From Chryseobacterium sp. W4I1 (GTDB lineage Bacteria > Bacteroidota > Bacteroidia > Flavobacteriales > Weeksellaceae), in NCBI RefSeq assembly GCF_030816115.1, contig NZ_JAUSXQ010000001.1:620001-684000 (forward strand): a DNA stretch of 64,000 bases, written 5' to 3'. Positions 51,291 to 62,470 of the stretch are shown here, piece by piece. Under the pieces are notes generated by a model. That model was not told the DNA's origin. It made no database searches and was given only the letters and a program-made list of their open reading frames with translations. Made by a program: the position numbers and the translations under genes. The first letter of the stretch is position 1. Each line of letters begins with the position of its first letter.

Positions 51291-51749
51291 ATGAATTTTG
51301 ATGAAACTGATAAAAAACTGCTCTTATACCTTCAGGAAGATTGCAAGCAGACCACCAAAGAATTGTCTTATAAGCTTGGTTTATCTGTAACCGCAGTTTA
51401 CGAGCGTATCAAAAAGCTTGAAAATCAAGGGGTGATCTCAAAATATGTGGCATTGTTGGATCGTCATAGGATTAACCGGGATTTTATTGTGCTTTGTCAT
51501 ATAAAACTGACACAGCACAAAAAGGAATTTGTTCTCCAGTTTGAAAGGGAAGTCCTGAATTTACAAGAAGTCACAGAATGTTTCCATGTGAGTGGTGATT
51601 ACGACTACATTCTTAAAATAGGAGTGAAGGACATGGAGGATTACAGAAATTTTATGCTAACGAAACTAACGGCTTTACAGCACATCGCAAGTACCCACAG
51701 TTCTTTTATGATCTCTGAAGTGAAAAATACAACAGCAATTGTTCTGTAA
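51291..51749 (+). CDS. Lrp/AsnC-family transcriptional regulator
   Basis: A 152-residue protein. The N-terminal helix-turn-helix is ELSYKLGLSVTAVYERIKKL (about 22-41). The C-terminal RAM/AsnC domain has VTECFHVSGDYDYILKIGV (about 98-116), the amino-acid-binding and oligomerisation region. The ATG at 51291 is chosen over a TTG two codons upstream. It is likely a local regulator of the divergent PLP lyase, responding to an amino acid. Its stop codon is one base from that of the convergent bestrophin gene. Confidence 0.93.
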   Translation: MNFDETDKKLLLYLQEDCKQTTKELSYKLGLSVTAVYERIKKLENQGVISKYVALLDRHRINRDFIVLCHIKLTQHKKEFVLQFEREVLNLQEVTECFHVSGDYDYILKIGVKDMEDYRNFMLTKLTALQHIASTHSSFMISEVKNTTAIVL

Positions 51750-51750
51750 T

Positions 51751-52785
51751 TTAGATGAGGACTCCATTTTTAGAAGTAATAGCTTCCGGAAGATCTTCAT
51801 GTTCGCCACCCATTTGTAGAAGATCAATTTCGATAGCTCTGCAAATAGAAAGCATGGGAACATCAAACATTAATCCGGCGAAAGGGTTTTCAGAATAATC
51901 ACCCACCAGTTCCATAATAATATAAATCCATCCGATAATGATACAGAAAGGAATGGAAGTCCAGATTCCCCAGTCGCCCAATTTAGCAAATTCATTCACC
52001 AAACCTAGCGGAAGCAAGAGAATAAAAAGGATATTAAATACAAATGCCGTACTTGCAAACTGCCTTGGTGAAGGGAATTTTTTAATTCTTTCGGCTTGTC
52101 CCTGATAATTGTAGAACTCATTGATGCAGTTTTGCAGCTGAACCTGATTAAATTCTGAAATGATTTTTTTGTTTTTCAGTTCATTAATTTCCCTGGCCTG
52201 CTGAGACATCAGATAAGTTGCAAAATTTTTATACTCAGACTGCAGTTCAAATTCTTCTTCTGAAAGATATTTATGCAAAAAGATCGGGGTTCTTCCGTAA
52301 TCGGGAAAACCTGCTTTGATCAGCCTGTGACGTTTAAGATCGATGTTTGTGAATTTGTCACCCTCGTCACTGATGTGCTCCCATTCTGCAGGAACCAAAA
52401 GCTGCTCCCGGAAGGTGTACAGCCATGCAATATGACGGTGAATAATTCTTTTTCTGCGGTCTTCCAGATCAAAAGTTCCGACTTCCTCATTCTCAGTATC
52501 AAAAGCGTACATCATGGATGCGAAAGATCGGCTTGAATTGACAATTCCGCCCCATATTTTCCTTGCTTCCCATAATCTGTCGTAAGCCTGATTGTTTTTA
52601 AAACCCACCAAAAATGCCTCTGCAGTACCAATCAAAGCCACCGGAACCCAGGGAATAATCATCCAGTGCCAATTGAAAAAATAAAACAGAGCTGTAATCA
52701 ATGTACACCAAATTGAGATCCAGATCAGATGAATACCGGATAAGTTTAAAACCTGTTTGTAATTGACATATTTTGTGGTGATCAT
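51751..52785 (-). CDS. Bestrophin-family (UPF0187) membrane protein
   Basis: A 344-residue protein with four hydrophobic segments (about 18-38, 40-58, 238-260 and 268-292) and the family patterns VALIGTAEAFLVGFKNNQAY (about 49-68) and RLWEARKIWGGIVNSSR. Bacterial bestrophins form pentameric ion channels (the characterised one conducts cations). It is convergent with the Lrp gene, with no space for a separate terminator. Confidence 0.92.
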   Translation of the reverse strand: MITTKYVNYKQVLNLSGIHLIWISIWCTLITALFYFFNWHWMIIPWVPVALIGTAEAFLVGFKNNQAYDRLWEARKIWGGIVNSSRSFASMMYAFDTENEEVGTFDLEDRRKRIIHRHIAWLYTFREQLLVPAEWEHISDEGDKFTNIDLKRHRLIKAGFPDYGRTPIFLHKYLSEEEFELQSEYKNFATYLMSQQAREINELKNKKIISEFNQVQLQNCINEFYNYQGQAERIKKFPSPRQFASTAFVFNILFILLLPLGLVNEFAKLGDWGIWTSIPFCIIIGWIYIIMELVGDYSENPFAGLMFDVPMLSICRAIEIDLLQMGGEHEDLPEAITSKNGVLI

Positions 52786-52863
52786 AATGCTGTGTGAAAT
52801 TTGGTGTGGGTATAAACAAAAGAAATACCAAATTGGGTTATCCTAATGCTTATTAAATGTAAT

Positions 52864-52893
52864 AAAAAAACCTCTAAAAAAATTAGAGGTTTT
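52864..52893 (-). terminator. Terminator of the E1 dehydrogenase gene
   Basis: A 10-bp stem AAACCTCTAA / TTAGAGGTTT with a 5-base loop. On the minus strand a T tract follows. It lies 20 bases after the stop. Confidence 0.82.
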
Positions 52894-52912
52894 ATATATT
52901 TAATATTGCTGT

Positions 52913-54985
52913 TTAATATTGCAGCATTTCTTCGATCTTTTTGGTAAGCTTTTCGGCATTGGGAAGCATTTCTTTTTCCAATATCAGGTTGATAGGAACA
53001 GCTGGCGTATCGAGAGATCCCATTGTTTCTACAGGAGCATCCAGATACTTAAAACAGTTTTTCGAGATGCGGTGTGCAAAAGCTTCTGCAAACGAATTAT
53101 TCAATTGCTCTTCCGTCAGAACGATACATTTTCCATGAGCTTTCACCCTTTCAAAAACAAGCTCTTCATCCAGAGGAATAATCGTTCTCAAGTCAATGAC
53201 TTCAACTCTTCCATTAAAGTTTTTTACGGCCTCTTTTGCCCAGTAAACTCCCATTCCATAAGTTACCACCAATAACGTTCTGCCTTTTTCGGTTTCATTT
53301 TGATCTGCTTCAATGATCACTTTACCTTTCCCGAAAGGAAGGATATAATCCTCTGCTGGCTCAATGGTTTTGGCATCTTCAGTTCCCGGAACTTTACTCC
53401 AGTACAAACCTTTATGCTCTAGCATGATAACAGGGTTCGGATCGTAGTAAGCCGCTTTTAATAAACCTTTGAAATCAGCTGCGTTGCTTGGATAAGCAAT
53501 TTTGATTCCTTTGATATTGGCTAAAATACTTTCAACACTTCCACTGTGGTAAGGTCCGCCGCCACCATATGCACCGATTGGTACACGGATAATATTGCTC
53601 ACAGGGAATTTTCCCTGACTTAAATAACTTGATTTTGAAATTTCGGTGATCAACTGGTTGATTCCCGGATAAATATAATCGGCAAACTGAACTTCTACGA
53701 TAGGTTTCAGTCCTACAGCACTCATTCCTGCTGTTGATCCAATGATATATGCCTCCTGGATGGCCGTATTGAAAACTCTTTTGCTTCCGAATTTTTTTCC
53801 TAAAGTCACCGTCTCTCTGAAAACTCCTCCGATTCTCTCTCCTACATCCTGTCCGTAAAGAAGCGCTTCGGGATGTTTCCACATCAGTTCCTGTACTGCA
53901 TGAATGGCTGCGTCTACCATAACGATCTTTTCACCGCCGGCAGGCTCACGGGTTCCCGTTTCCTCTGTAATTGGAGTAGGAGCGAAAACGTGCTGCATAA
54001 CCGTTTCAGGTTTTGGATCTTCTGCATTTTTAGCTCTTTCAAAAGCCTCTTCAGCTTCCAGACGGGCTTTTTTAGTGATCTGCTTTAAAAGATCTTCGTC
54101 TGTTCCTGATTCTAATAGTTGCTTTCTAAGAATCTCACCTGGATCTTTAGCTCTATGTTTTGTTAAATCTTCCTCATCTCTATAGAATTCTCTTCTTACA
54201 CCCGATGTGTGATGACCGATCAGTACAGTTTTAGCACAAACGACTATAGGCTTTCTTTCGTTTCTTACAAAGTCTACAGCTTTTTTCATCGCTTCAAAAC
54301 TTTCTACAAAATCAGTTCCGTCTACACGCATTCTGTTAAGGCCGGTAAATCCGGCTACAAAATCGTAAGCGTCACAAGTTCTTGCTTCATCTTTTGTTAC
54401 AGAGATTCCCCATTCATTATCCTGTACAAGGAATATAATAGGAAGCTGGTGCAGCGCTGCAAATTGTAAGGCTTCACTTACTTCACCTTCCGTTACAGAA
54501 TTGTCTCCCAGACTGCAAACAACCACCGGATTGTTTTCGAAGGTCTGTAAATTAAAATCCTGAATATATTTTATTCCCTGAGCTACTCCTGTAGTTGGGA
54601 TCGTCTGCATTCCTGTAGCAGAGCTCTGGTGAATAATCTTCGGCTTGTTTTCATCACGGCTTGAAGGGTGAGAATAATAAGATCTTCCTCCTGAAAAAGG
54701 GTCATCAGCTTTTGCCAGCAACTGAAGCATTAATTCGTATGGCTCAAAACCAATTCCCAATAAAATACTTTCATCACGATAATAAGGAGAAACCCAGTCT
54801 TCTTTTTTTAGCTGATAAGCTGTTGCCAGTTGAATAGCTTCGTGACCTCTTGAAGTACTATGAACATATTTACAGATATTTCTGTTTTCTTCATAGATAT
54901 CTGCCATTGCTTTGGCCAGCATCATATGATTATACGCTTTAAGCAAAATATCCTGAGAAACCTTTTCGTGAAGTGTATTTTCCAT
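52913..54985 (-). CDS. Fused E1 alpha/beta 2-oxoacid dehydrogenase (branched-chain type)
   Basis: A 690-residue TPP enzyme that decarboxylates a 2-oxo acid and passes the acyl group to lipoyl-E2. The start is taken at MENTLHEKVS (54985); nine upstream residues (MFFCVYLLS) look like untranslated leader. The alpha part (about 1-330) has the TPP motif GDNSVTEGEVSEALQFAALH. The beta part (about 365-690) has YGQDVGERIGGVFRETVTL and ALEHKGLYW-like segments of the transketolase-type beta subunit. Single-chain alpha-beta fusions are common in Bacteroidota. E2 and E3 are not in the window, so they are encoded elsewhere. The branched-chain assignment is likely, not certain. Confidence 0.9.
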   Translation of the reverse strand: MENTLHEKVSQDILLKAYNHMMLAKAMADIYEENRNICKYVHSTSRGHEAIQLATAYQLKKEDWVSPYYRDESILLGIGFEPYELMLQLLAKADDPFSGGRSYYSHPSSRDENKPKIIHQSSATGMQTIPTTGVAQGIKYIQDFNLQTFENNPVVVCSLGDNSVTEGEVSEALQFAALHQLPIIFLVQDNEWGISVTKDEARTCDAYDFVAGFTGLNRMRVDGTDFVESFEAMKKAVDFVRNERKPIVVCAKTVLIGHHTSGVRREFYRDEEDLTKHRAKDPGEILRKQLLESGTDEDLLKQITKKARLEAEEAFERAKNAEDPKPETVMQHVFAPTPITEETGTREPAGGEKIVMVDAAIHAVQELMWKHPEALLYGQDVGERIGGVFRETVTLGKKFGSKRVFNTAIQEAYIIGSTAGMSAVGLKPIVEVQFADYIYPGINQLITEISKSSYLSQGKFPVSNIIRVPIGAYGGGGPYHSGSVESILANIKGIKIAYPSNAADFKGLLKAAYYDPNPVIMLEHKGLYWSKVPGTEDAKTIEPAEDYILPFGKGKVIIEADQNETEKGRTLLVVTYGMGVYWAKEAVKNFNGRVEVIDLRTIIPLDEELVFERVKAHGKCIVLTEEQLNNSFAEAFAHRISKNCFKYLDAPVETMGSLDTPAVPINLILEKEMLPNAEKLTKKIEEMLQY

Positions 54986-55060
54986 AGAAAGCAAATATAC
55001 ACAAAAAAACAAAATACTAACAAGTGTTAGTATTTTGTGTGAAATTTATGTAATATAAGA

Positions 55061-57175
55061 TTATTCCTTGATTACTTTTTTAGAGATAACATCTTTATCT
55101 GTTCTCACTTCAATGATGTAAATACCCTTAGTGTATGTAGATAGATCTACAGATTCTTTTTCGCTGTTGATTACTCCGTTCTGTAGTTTCTTGCCAGAAA
55201 GATCATAAATTATGAAAGTAGATTTTTTAGGGGCTTTCAGTATGTTTATAATATCTTTTGTAATCGTTGGAGCAATTGCGAGACCGCTTAATGCGTTGGC
55301 TTCACTGGTTCCTAAAACAGCTTGTATCTGGCCAGTAGCTATAATAGAGTAATTTTGCGGAGCATTGGCACCAGCATTGTTTTTTAAGGTTCCTTTATTA
55401 GTAATTTCAATTCGGTAAGTTCTGCCAGTAACCGGACTATCTATCACCACTTGTTCTACATTATCTACTGTATTATCTCCTTTTGTAGCCGGAGTCATTG
55501 GCGCTAATGGGTTTAGTTTCCACGGTTGATAAATTGTGCCTGTTGTCGTATCAACAATTCTTAGATCTAAATCGTTCACCAATCTTGATGATCTGTTGTT
55601 ATATGCAGCAGCCCATGTTAGATTTGCAGGAAGTACGTATTCAGGATCAATCCATGAAATTGTAACTTTCAAAGGCTCCGTGCCTGATGCTACAATATTC
55701 TTTGTGTTTGGAGTACCGCTGGTTAATGTTTCATTATTAAAGATAACCGTATTGTTAGCTTTTCCTACTAATAATTCAGCACCTTTTTTAGCATTGATAT
55801 ATCCCCATCCAAACCATGGATCTGGACCTACATTTCCTGCTTCAGAAGCTGAATGAATCATTAAAGTTTTTGCACTTGCCGCATTTAATACCTGATTTGA
55901 GAAAAGTTCTTTATTTACTTGTGTCCACAATCCGATAACTCCTGTTACTACCGGTGCGGAATAAGAAGTACCACTTCCGTAGCTATATGTTGTACTGCCA
56001 ACAGTATCTTCTGCTGTAGCGGCTGAGAAAACATCAGTACCTGTAGTTGAAATATCTGGTTTGATTCCTCCATCATCTCTTGGTCCTGCACTACTGTAGT
56101 CAGAATGAACAACATCAGAAGCAGTAGTATATTTAAAGTTATTGGTAGAAATTACATCGGTAGCTCCAACAACGATAATGTTTTTGGCTAAAGATCCAGG
56201 TCCGATACAATCAGCTCCATTGCTACAGTTTGTTGTAGGAAGTGTATCTGTTGCAGCAAACTGAACTGGGACACCATTATCATCGGTATAATATTTAAGA
56301 AAAGCAGATGTTCCTGGATAATCAGGTCCGTAACCAAAATAATTACCAGAAGATTTTACAATAATATAAGAAGGATTATTATATACAATCTGATCATAAT
56401 TCTGATCATTACTGAAATACGTTCCCTGTAAATCCATAGCAGTAGAAGGAGTGTCAAAAGCACCGTTCCATACCCATGCATTGGCACCACTAACCGTTTT
56501 TATATCCCATCCAACATTGCTTCCGTAAGAGTGGTTAGATAGGTTAGGCTGAGCTACAAGTATTTTTTGAAATACAGTACTTGTTGTGGTATTGCCGGGT
56601 AATGTCGTTGTTGCAAATCTATAAGAATCCATTGTAGAGTTAATAGCTATTCCTTTTGTGTTTCCACTAAGGCCACCACCACTTACATTTATACTTTTAC
56701 CACCGATAAAACTGGCTACACCTGTTGAGTGCGCACTATAATTTTGGGTTGTAGCTTCTTTATTGGTAATTCTTCCTGGCAGATTGTTGAAAGCTGCATG
56801 AGCAGCATATACTCTGCCTCCGTCGAAAATAGTATATTTAATACCTTCACCATTATAAGCGTTAGTTAAGCCTACTACACCACCTGCTGTATTAAGATTA
56901 TCAGCATTAGCATTCAAAACTTGTCTGTTATCCTCGTTTTTATAAAAATAAGGCTTACCATTTGGAGTAAATCCAGCTAAATTACTTCTTTGTTCTTCAA
57001 TTTCTTTTAAAGCCTCCGGAGATTTGTTTGCTCCGTAATGCTTTGAAACATAAGAGTCAAACTTTGCAGAATTCTCTTTGTTTTGTATTTCAAACTCTCT
57101 TTTTAATCCTTCATTGTTTTGCGCACTTATTAATGTAATTGCCAAAGTGCTGACCAAAAGTAAATGTTTCTTCAT
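55061..57175 (-). CDS. Secreted S8 subtilisin-like protease with T9SS C-terminal domain
   Basis: A 704-residue protein with a signal peptide at about 1-18 (MKKHLLLVSTLAITLISA) and a propeptide-like stretch to about 95. The triad is visible: Asp in TIFDGGRVYA, His in SAHSTGVASFIGG and Ser in GTSYSAPVVTG. A jelly-roll domain follows (about 480-610). The last 75 residues (FIIYDLSGKKLQNGVI to the final DVISKKVIKE) form a typical type IX secretion sorting domain. The protein is therefore exported across the outer membrane and either released or anchored. Single gene. Confidence 0.93.
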   Translation of the reverse strand: MKKHLLLVSTLAITLISAQNNEGLKREFEIQNKENSAKFDSYVSKHYGANKSPEALKEIEEQRSNLAGFTPNGKPYFYKNEDNRQVLNANADNLNTAGGVVGLTNAYNGEGIKYTIFDGGRVYAAHAAFNNLPGRITNKEATTQNYSAHSTGVASFIGGKSINVSGGGLSGNTKGIAINSTMDSYRFATTTLPGNTTTSTVFQKILVAQPNLSNHSYGSNVGWDIKTVSGANAWVWNGAFDTPSTAMDLQGTYFSNDQNYDQIVYNNPSYIIVKSSGNYFGYGPDYPGTSAFLKYYTDDNGVPVQFAATDTLPTTNCSNGADCIGPGSLAKNIIVVGATDVISTNNFKYTTASDVVHSDYSSAGPRDDGGIKPDISTTGTDVFSAATAEDTVGSTTYSYGSGTSYSAPVVTGVIGLWTQVNKELFSNQVLNAASAKTLMIHSASEAGNVGPDPWFGWGYINAKKGAELLVGKANNTVIFNNETLTSGTPNTKNIVASGTEPLKVTISWIDPEYVLPANLTWAAAYNNRSSRLVNDLDLRIVDTTTGTIYQPWKLNPLAPMTPATKGDNTVDNVEQVVIDSPVTGRTYRIEITNKGTLKNNAGANAPQNYSIIATGQIQAVLGTSEANALSGLAIAPTITKDIINILKAPKKSTFIIYDLSGKKLQNGVINSEKESVDLSTYTKGIYIIEVRTDKDVISKKVIKE

Positions 57176-57461
57176 GCTAGTTAGTAAAATATTAAAATTT
57201 ATAGGTTAGCAAATATATGCTAAAATCTTTAATTTCATTGTTTATAGTATGTGTTATTTTGTTATTTTTTTTGTGATTAATATATTTTTAGTGGTTTTTT
57301 GATGTATATTTATTTCTTTTGATTTGTTCTTAGTTTTGTGAATTTGGGAATATGTATTTCAAAACGTATTTTCATACCATTTGAACCGGAATTATGATGT
57401 CCATTATTAGAAAAAATGCAGTAACTTTACATTCTCTTTTTTAAAAAAGTTAGAAACTTAT

Positions 57462-60400
57462 ATGTATTTAATTTTTGACACAGAAACAACCGGTTTACCT
57501 AAAAATTTCAATGCACCGCTTTCAGATTCAGACAACTGGCCAAGAATGGTTCAGATTGCTTGGCAGGTACATGATGATAATGGTAATTTAATTGAAAACC
57601 AGGATTATATAATAAAACCTGAAGGGTATGATATTCCCTTCAATGCTGCCAGAATTCACGGGATTACTACAAAAATAGCCAATGAAGAAGGCCATGATCT
57701 GCAAAAGATTTTAGAGGAATTTTCTGAAGTACTGAACAGGGTGAGGGTCGTTTCCGGACATAATGTAGAATTTGATTATAATATTGTAGGCGCAGAGCTT
57801 TACAGAAAAAATTTAAAGGACAATCTTCAAGATAAGCCTAAAGCCGATACCATGGTTTTAGGAACAGACTATTGTAAACTAGGCGGTGGAAGAGGGGGAA
57901 GATACAAATCTCCAAAACTGGAAGAATTGTATGAAAAACTTTACGGGCACAAGTTTGACGAAGCTCACAATGCAGCAGCTGACGTAAATGCAACTGCAAG
58001 AGTATTTTTTTGAAATGATGAGGATAGGAGTGATTCCTGCCGAAGTTCTGAAGATTTCTGAAGATCAGCTGAGTTATTTTAAAACACTTTATCCCGACCC
58101 GATAAAGCCGTTTAATATTGTTATCAGAAGACAGGTTGCTGATTTTAATAATAAGAAAAAGCAGTCCGATTTTGGGAATATTGACGAAATCGATATCGGA
58201 AAATATTTCAACTTCAACAGTCACAGTGTCTTTTCCACACTGATGGCTACTTCCAGTATTAATGATCTGATTACAAAAGCTTCTGATGAAAATTTCCCTG
58301 CTGTAGGAATGGTGGATATCGGAAATATGATGGGCGCTTTTAAATTTGTTTCCGCTGTAGAATCTGCCAATTCCGACCGTGCAAAAAAATATAAGGAATT
58401 TCTTGCCAAAAAGCAGGAAGCCGAAGAAAACGGAACCGAATTTGCTGATCCGGAACCGGTTGCTGATCCGCTTATTCCAGTTGTAGGATGTGAATTTTAT
58501 ATTTCAGACCGGTATGAGCAGAAGCAGTTTACTAAAGATGATCCAGACAGAAGAACCCAAATGGTTCTTTTGGCGAAAGATTTTAACGGATATAAAAACC
58601 TGGCAAAACTTTCCAGCATAGGATTTTTAAAAGGGTTCTATTTTGGTGTGCCGAGGATAAGCAGAGAATTAATTGCCGAATATAAAGAAGGACTCATCGC
58701 TGTAACCTCAGGGATTTTGGGAGATATTCCGGATGCCATTCTTAACACGGGGGAGCAGAAAGGAGAGGAGCTTTTTAAGTGGTGGAAAGAAACTTTTGGA
58801 GATGATTTTTATGTACAGCTTCAAAACCATAAACTGCCCGAAGAAGAGCATTTGAACGAAGTTTTATTATACCTTGCCGATAAATACAATACAAAAATAT
58901 TGGCTCAGAATGAAACTTTTTATACCCATAAAGATGATGCCAACATTCAGGATATTGTAAGCTGTATCAAAGATGGTGAGAAATTAACGACGCCAATAGG
59001 AAAAGGATTCGGAAAGCGAAGAGGGCTTACCACGGGGGAATATTATATAAAAAGCAGCGACGAAATTAAAGAAGCTTTTCTGGCTTATCCCGATGCTTTT
59101 GAAGCCTATGAAGAGTTTCTCGCAAAATTCAGTCCGTATACCTTAAAAAGGGATGTTCTTCTTCCAAAATTTGATATTCCCGAAGAATTTATTCATGCAG
59201 ATGACGAAGCTGATGGAGGGAAAAGAGGGGAGATGGCTTATCTGACTCACCTTACCTATGAAGGGGCCCGAAAAAGATATGTTGAAACCGGCATCACTGA
59301 CGAAATTAAAGAACGTCTTGACTTTGAGCTTGACGTTATTGCCAATACCGGTTACCCAGGGTACTTCCTTATCGTGCAGGATTTTTGCAATGAAGCCCGG
59401 AAAATGGGCGTTTGGGTGGGACCTGGAAGAGGTTCTGCGGCTGGTTCTGCAGTGGCTTATGCTATTGGAATTACCAATGTGGATCCTATTAAATATGATC
59501 TCCTTTTTGAGAGATTCCTGAATCCGGAAAGGGTTTCTATGCCTGATATTGATATTGATTTTGATGACGAAGGAAGAGATAAAGTTATCAAATGGGTGGT
59601 TGATAAATATGGCAAAAACCAGGTTGCCCAGATTATTACTTACTCAGTTTTAGGAGGGAAATCTGCTATTAAAGATGCTGGAAGAGTTTTGGATTTACCA
59701 ATTCCGGATACCATTAATATTACTAAACTGATACCTCCAAGTCCGGGGATGAATATTGCGAAAGCTTTAGCAAAATATGATAAGCTAAAACCGGAAGAAC
59801 AGATGCTCGTTGATGAAATGAGATATGTTTTAAATACTCCCGATGATCAGCGTCATAATGTTTTGGCAAGTGCCAAAAAAATGGAAGGCTGTATCAGAAA
59901 TACCGGGATTCATGCCTGTGGGGTTATTATTACACCTGAAGATGTAAGTAATCTCGTACCTGTGACCATTGCAGCGAAAGATGCAGATATCCTGGTTTCC
60001 CAGTTCGATAACTCGGTGGCGGAAAGTGCAGGACTTCTGAAGATGGACTTTTTGGGTCTCAGAACTTTGACGATTATTAAAGATGCTTTAAAATTAGTTA
60101 AAGCAAGACATGGAGTCGATATTGATCCGGATTTAATTCCCCTTGATGATGCCAAAACATATCAGTTATTTAAAGAAGGAAGAACGATAGGGATTTTCCA
60201 GTATGAAAGTCCGGGAATGCAGAAGTATATGAGAGAGCTGAAGCCTACGGTTTTTGCCGATCTTATTGCTATGAATGCCCTGTACCGTCCGGGACCTATC
60301 AAATATATCCCAAATTTCATCAACAGGAAACACGGAATTGAAGAAATTGTCTACGATTTACCGGAAACAGAAGAATATTTAAAAGAAACTTACGGTATTA

Positions 60401-62130
60401 CTGTTTATCAGGAGCAGGTAATGCTTTTGTCCCAGAAGTTGGCCAATTTTACCAAAGGTGAAGCTGATACGCTGAGAAAAGCAATGGGTAAAAAGCAGAT
60501 TGATGTTCTGAATAAAATGTATCCTAAATTTATTGAAGGAGGCCGTAAAAACAATCTTAATGAAGAAAGGCTGGAGAAAATCTGGAATGACTGGAAAGCC
60601 TTTGCAGAATATGCCTTCAACAAGTCTCACTCAACATGTTATGCGCTAATTGCTTATCAGACAGCGTATCTGAAAGCCAATTATCCGGCAGAATATATGG
60701 CGAGTGTGATGAGTAATAACATTAACAATACAGAATCTATTACCATGTTTATGGAAGATTGTAAAAGTATTGGGGTTGATGTTTTAGGGCCGGATGTAAA
60801 TGAATCTCACTATAAATTCTCTGTAAATGAAAAAGGACAGATCCGTTTTGGTTTGGGAGCCATAAAAGGAATTGGAGAAGGCCCAAGTGAAGGGATTACA
60901 AGAGAAAGAGCCAACGGAAGATTTAAAAATATTTACGATTTCTTTGAAAGGATCATGCCTTCTCAAATGAATAAAAGAGTTGCGGAAAGTTTAGTTCTTG
61001 CAGGAGCTTTTGATGAATTGGATTCCTATCACAGAGGCCAGTATTTTGATATTGATATGGCTGGAAAAACCAATCTTGAAAGACTCATCCGTTACGGGCA
61101 AAGCTTCCAGGAGAGCAAAAACGAAATGGAACATTCTCTTTTTGCTGATTTTGCCGATGAAGTTCAAATAGAACAGCCAAAGCTGCTGCCGTGTCCTGAA
61201 TGGCCGAATATGCATAAATTAAACAAAGAAAAAGAGATTATAGGATTTTATCTTTCTGCCCATCCGCTGGATGAATTTAAATATCAGTTCCAGTTTATGC
61301 AGGGAAGGCTTTCTAAAAAAGCGGTACTGGAAAAAGATGAAGAAGTGAAATTAGTAACGGATGAAGCTCCGGTTCTGGAACCGGATTCACGGGATGAAAC
61401 GGTAGATCTTATTGAAATTGTCTCCGATGATCTTTCTGTAGGGGAGGAAGAGATTATAGAAGAAGTAACCAAAAAAGCCGAGCCAAAAGGAAACTTTATG
61501 TTTTTAAATCTGGATGAGGTAGATGCATACAAGGAACAGGCTTTTGCCAATAAACAGGAAGAACTTTTTGAAGAAAAAAAGAAAGACTGGAAAACCATGC
61601 AGAAAGAAAGAGAGAACGGTGGCGGTGGAAAAGAATATACTGTGGCCGGGCTTATTACTGAATATAGAGTTCAGGATGGCTTCAGAAGCGGCGAAAAAGT
61701 AGCCTTTGTTACTTTGGAAGATTATTCCGGATCCTATTCTTTCAGGCTTGGAGATAGGGATTATATGCGTTTGAAGGAGAAACTGGAAGTTCAGAGATTT
61801 GTCATTTTTAAAATAAAATTTGCTCAGGTTAAAGATGGGAGGGTGTTCGTAAATGTAAATGATGTTATTGAACTTCAGGAAGCATTTGAAAGATTTGCAA
61901 AAAGTATCTCTCTCGTGATGGATGTGATGGATGTACGCACCGAAGATCTAGATTTTTTTAAAACTGTTCTGGATCGGAATAAAGGAAATCAAAAACTTAA
62001 ATTCTTCATTAAAAATATTGAAGATGATTCACAGATTGAAGTTCAGTCTATGAAACATTCTGTAGATCTGAATGGAGATTTGATTAAAGAAATTCAATTG
62101 CTAAATAAATATGAATTTTATCTCAATTAG
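57462..62130 (+). CDS. dnaE: DNA polymerase III alpha with fused 3'-5' exonuclease, apparent +1 frameshift
   Basis: The replicative polymerase. Residues 1-185 form a DEDDh exonuclease (FDTETTGLP with D and E, HNVEFDYNIV, and AHNAAADVNA with H and D). Then come the PHP domain (SHSVFSTLMATSS), the catalytic core (PGRGSAAGSAVAYAIG, PDIDIDFDDEGRDK), fingers and a C-terminal OB-fold (YTVAGLITEYRV). The frame breaks in a T7 run (58005-58011). NATARVFF should lead into EMMRIGVIPAE, and does so if one T is removed, giving 1555 residues. A 1380-residue frame starting inside the break has no proper start of its own. The gene is essential, so an over-called base is the likely explanation. Confidence 0.92.
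58005..58011 (+). other. Frameshift site in dnaE (T7, six expected)
   Basis: GTA TTT TTT TGA ends the exonuclease frame. With six Ts it reads GTA TTT TTT GAA ATG ATG AGG, joining the two parts as VFFEMMR. Confidence 0.85.
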
Positions 62131-62154
62131 TAATTGTAAAAAGTAGAGTTATTT

Positions 62155-62178
62155 AAGCGGCATTTTGCCGCTTTTTTG
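62155..62178 (+). terminator. Terminator of dnaE
   Basis: An 8-bp stem AAGCGGCA / TGCCGCTT with a TTT loop, followed by a T tract, 25 bases after the stop. Confidence 0.85.
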
Positions 62179-62470
62179 TTTTTTGTGCTAAAATTTGAGA
62201 AAATTATCAACATAAATTCAGAAAAATTATTTTATGTTAAATCGAAATTTATCCATTGTTTGTGATTTTTAATAATATAGTAACTTTTTGAAATTCAGTT
62301 TTTTATGTATCAGTTGTTGCTTGCTTATTTAACATTAAAATCAAACGTTTATTTAATTTTAAATAATATAATTAATGTTTTATGATTTTGTATTTATTAT
62401 TTTATGATAATTTTTGATTTTTGATGAAATATTTGTTTAATTTTACCCCCTAATTTTATTTTTACTACAT
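62179..62470. other. AT-rich upstream region of the surface-protein gene
   Basis: About 290 bases, extremely AT-rich, with ACCCCCTAATTTTA at 62445-62458. TAATTTTA there is one base off a TAnnTTTG element. No gene or structured RNA is recognised. Confidence 0.4.
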
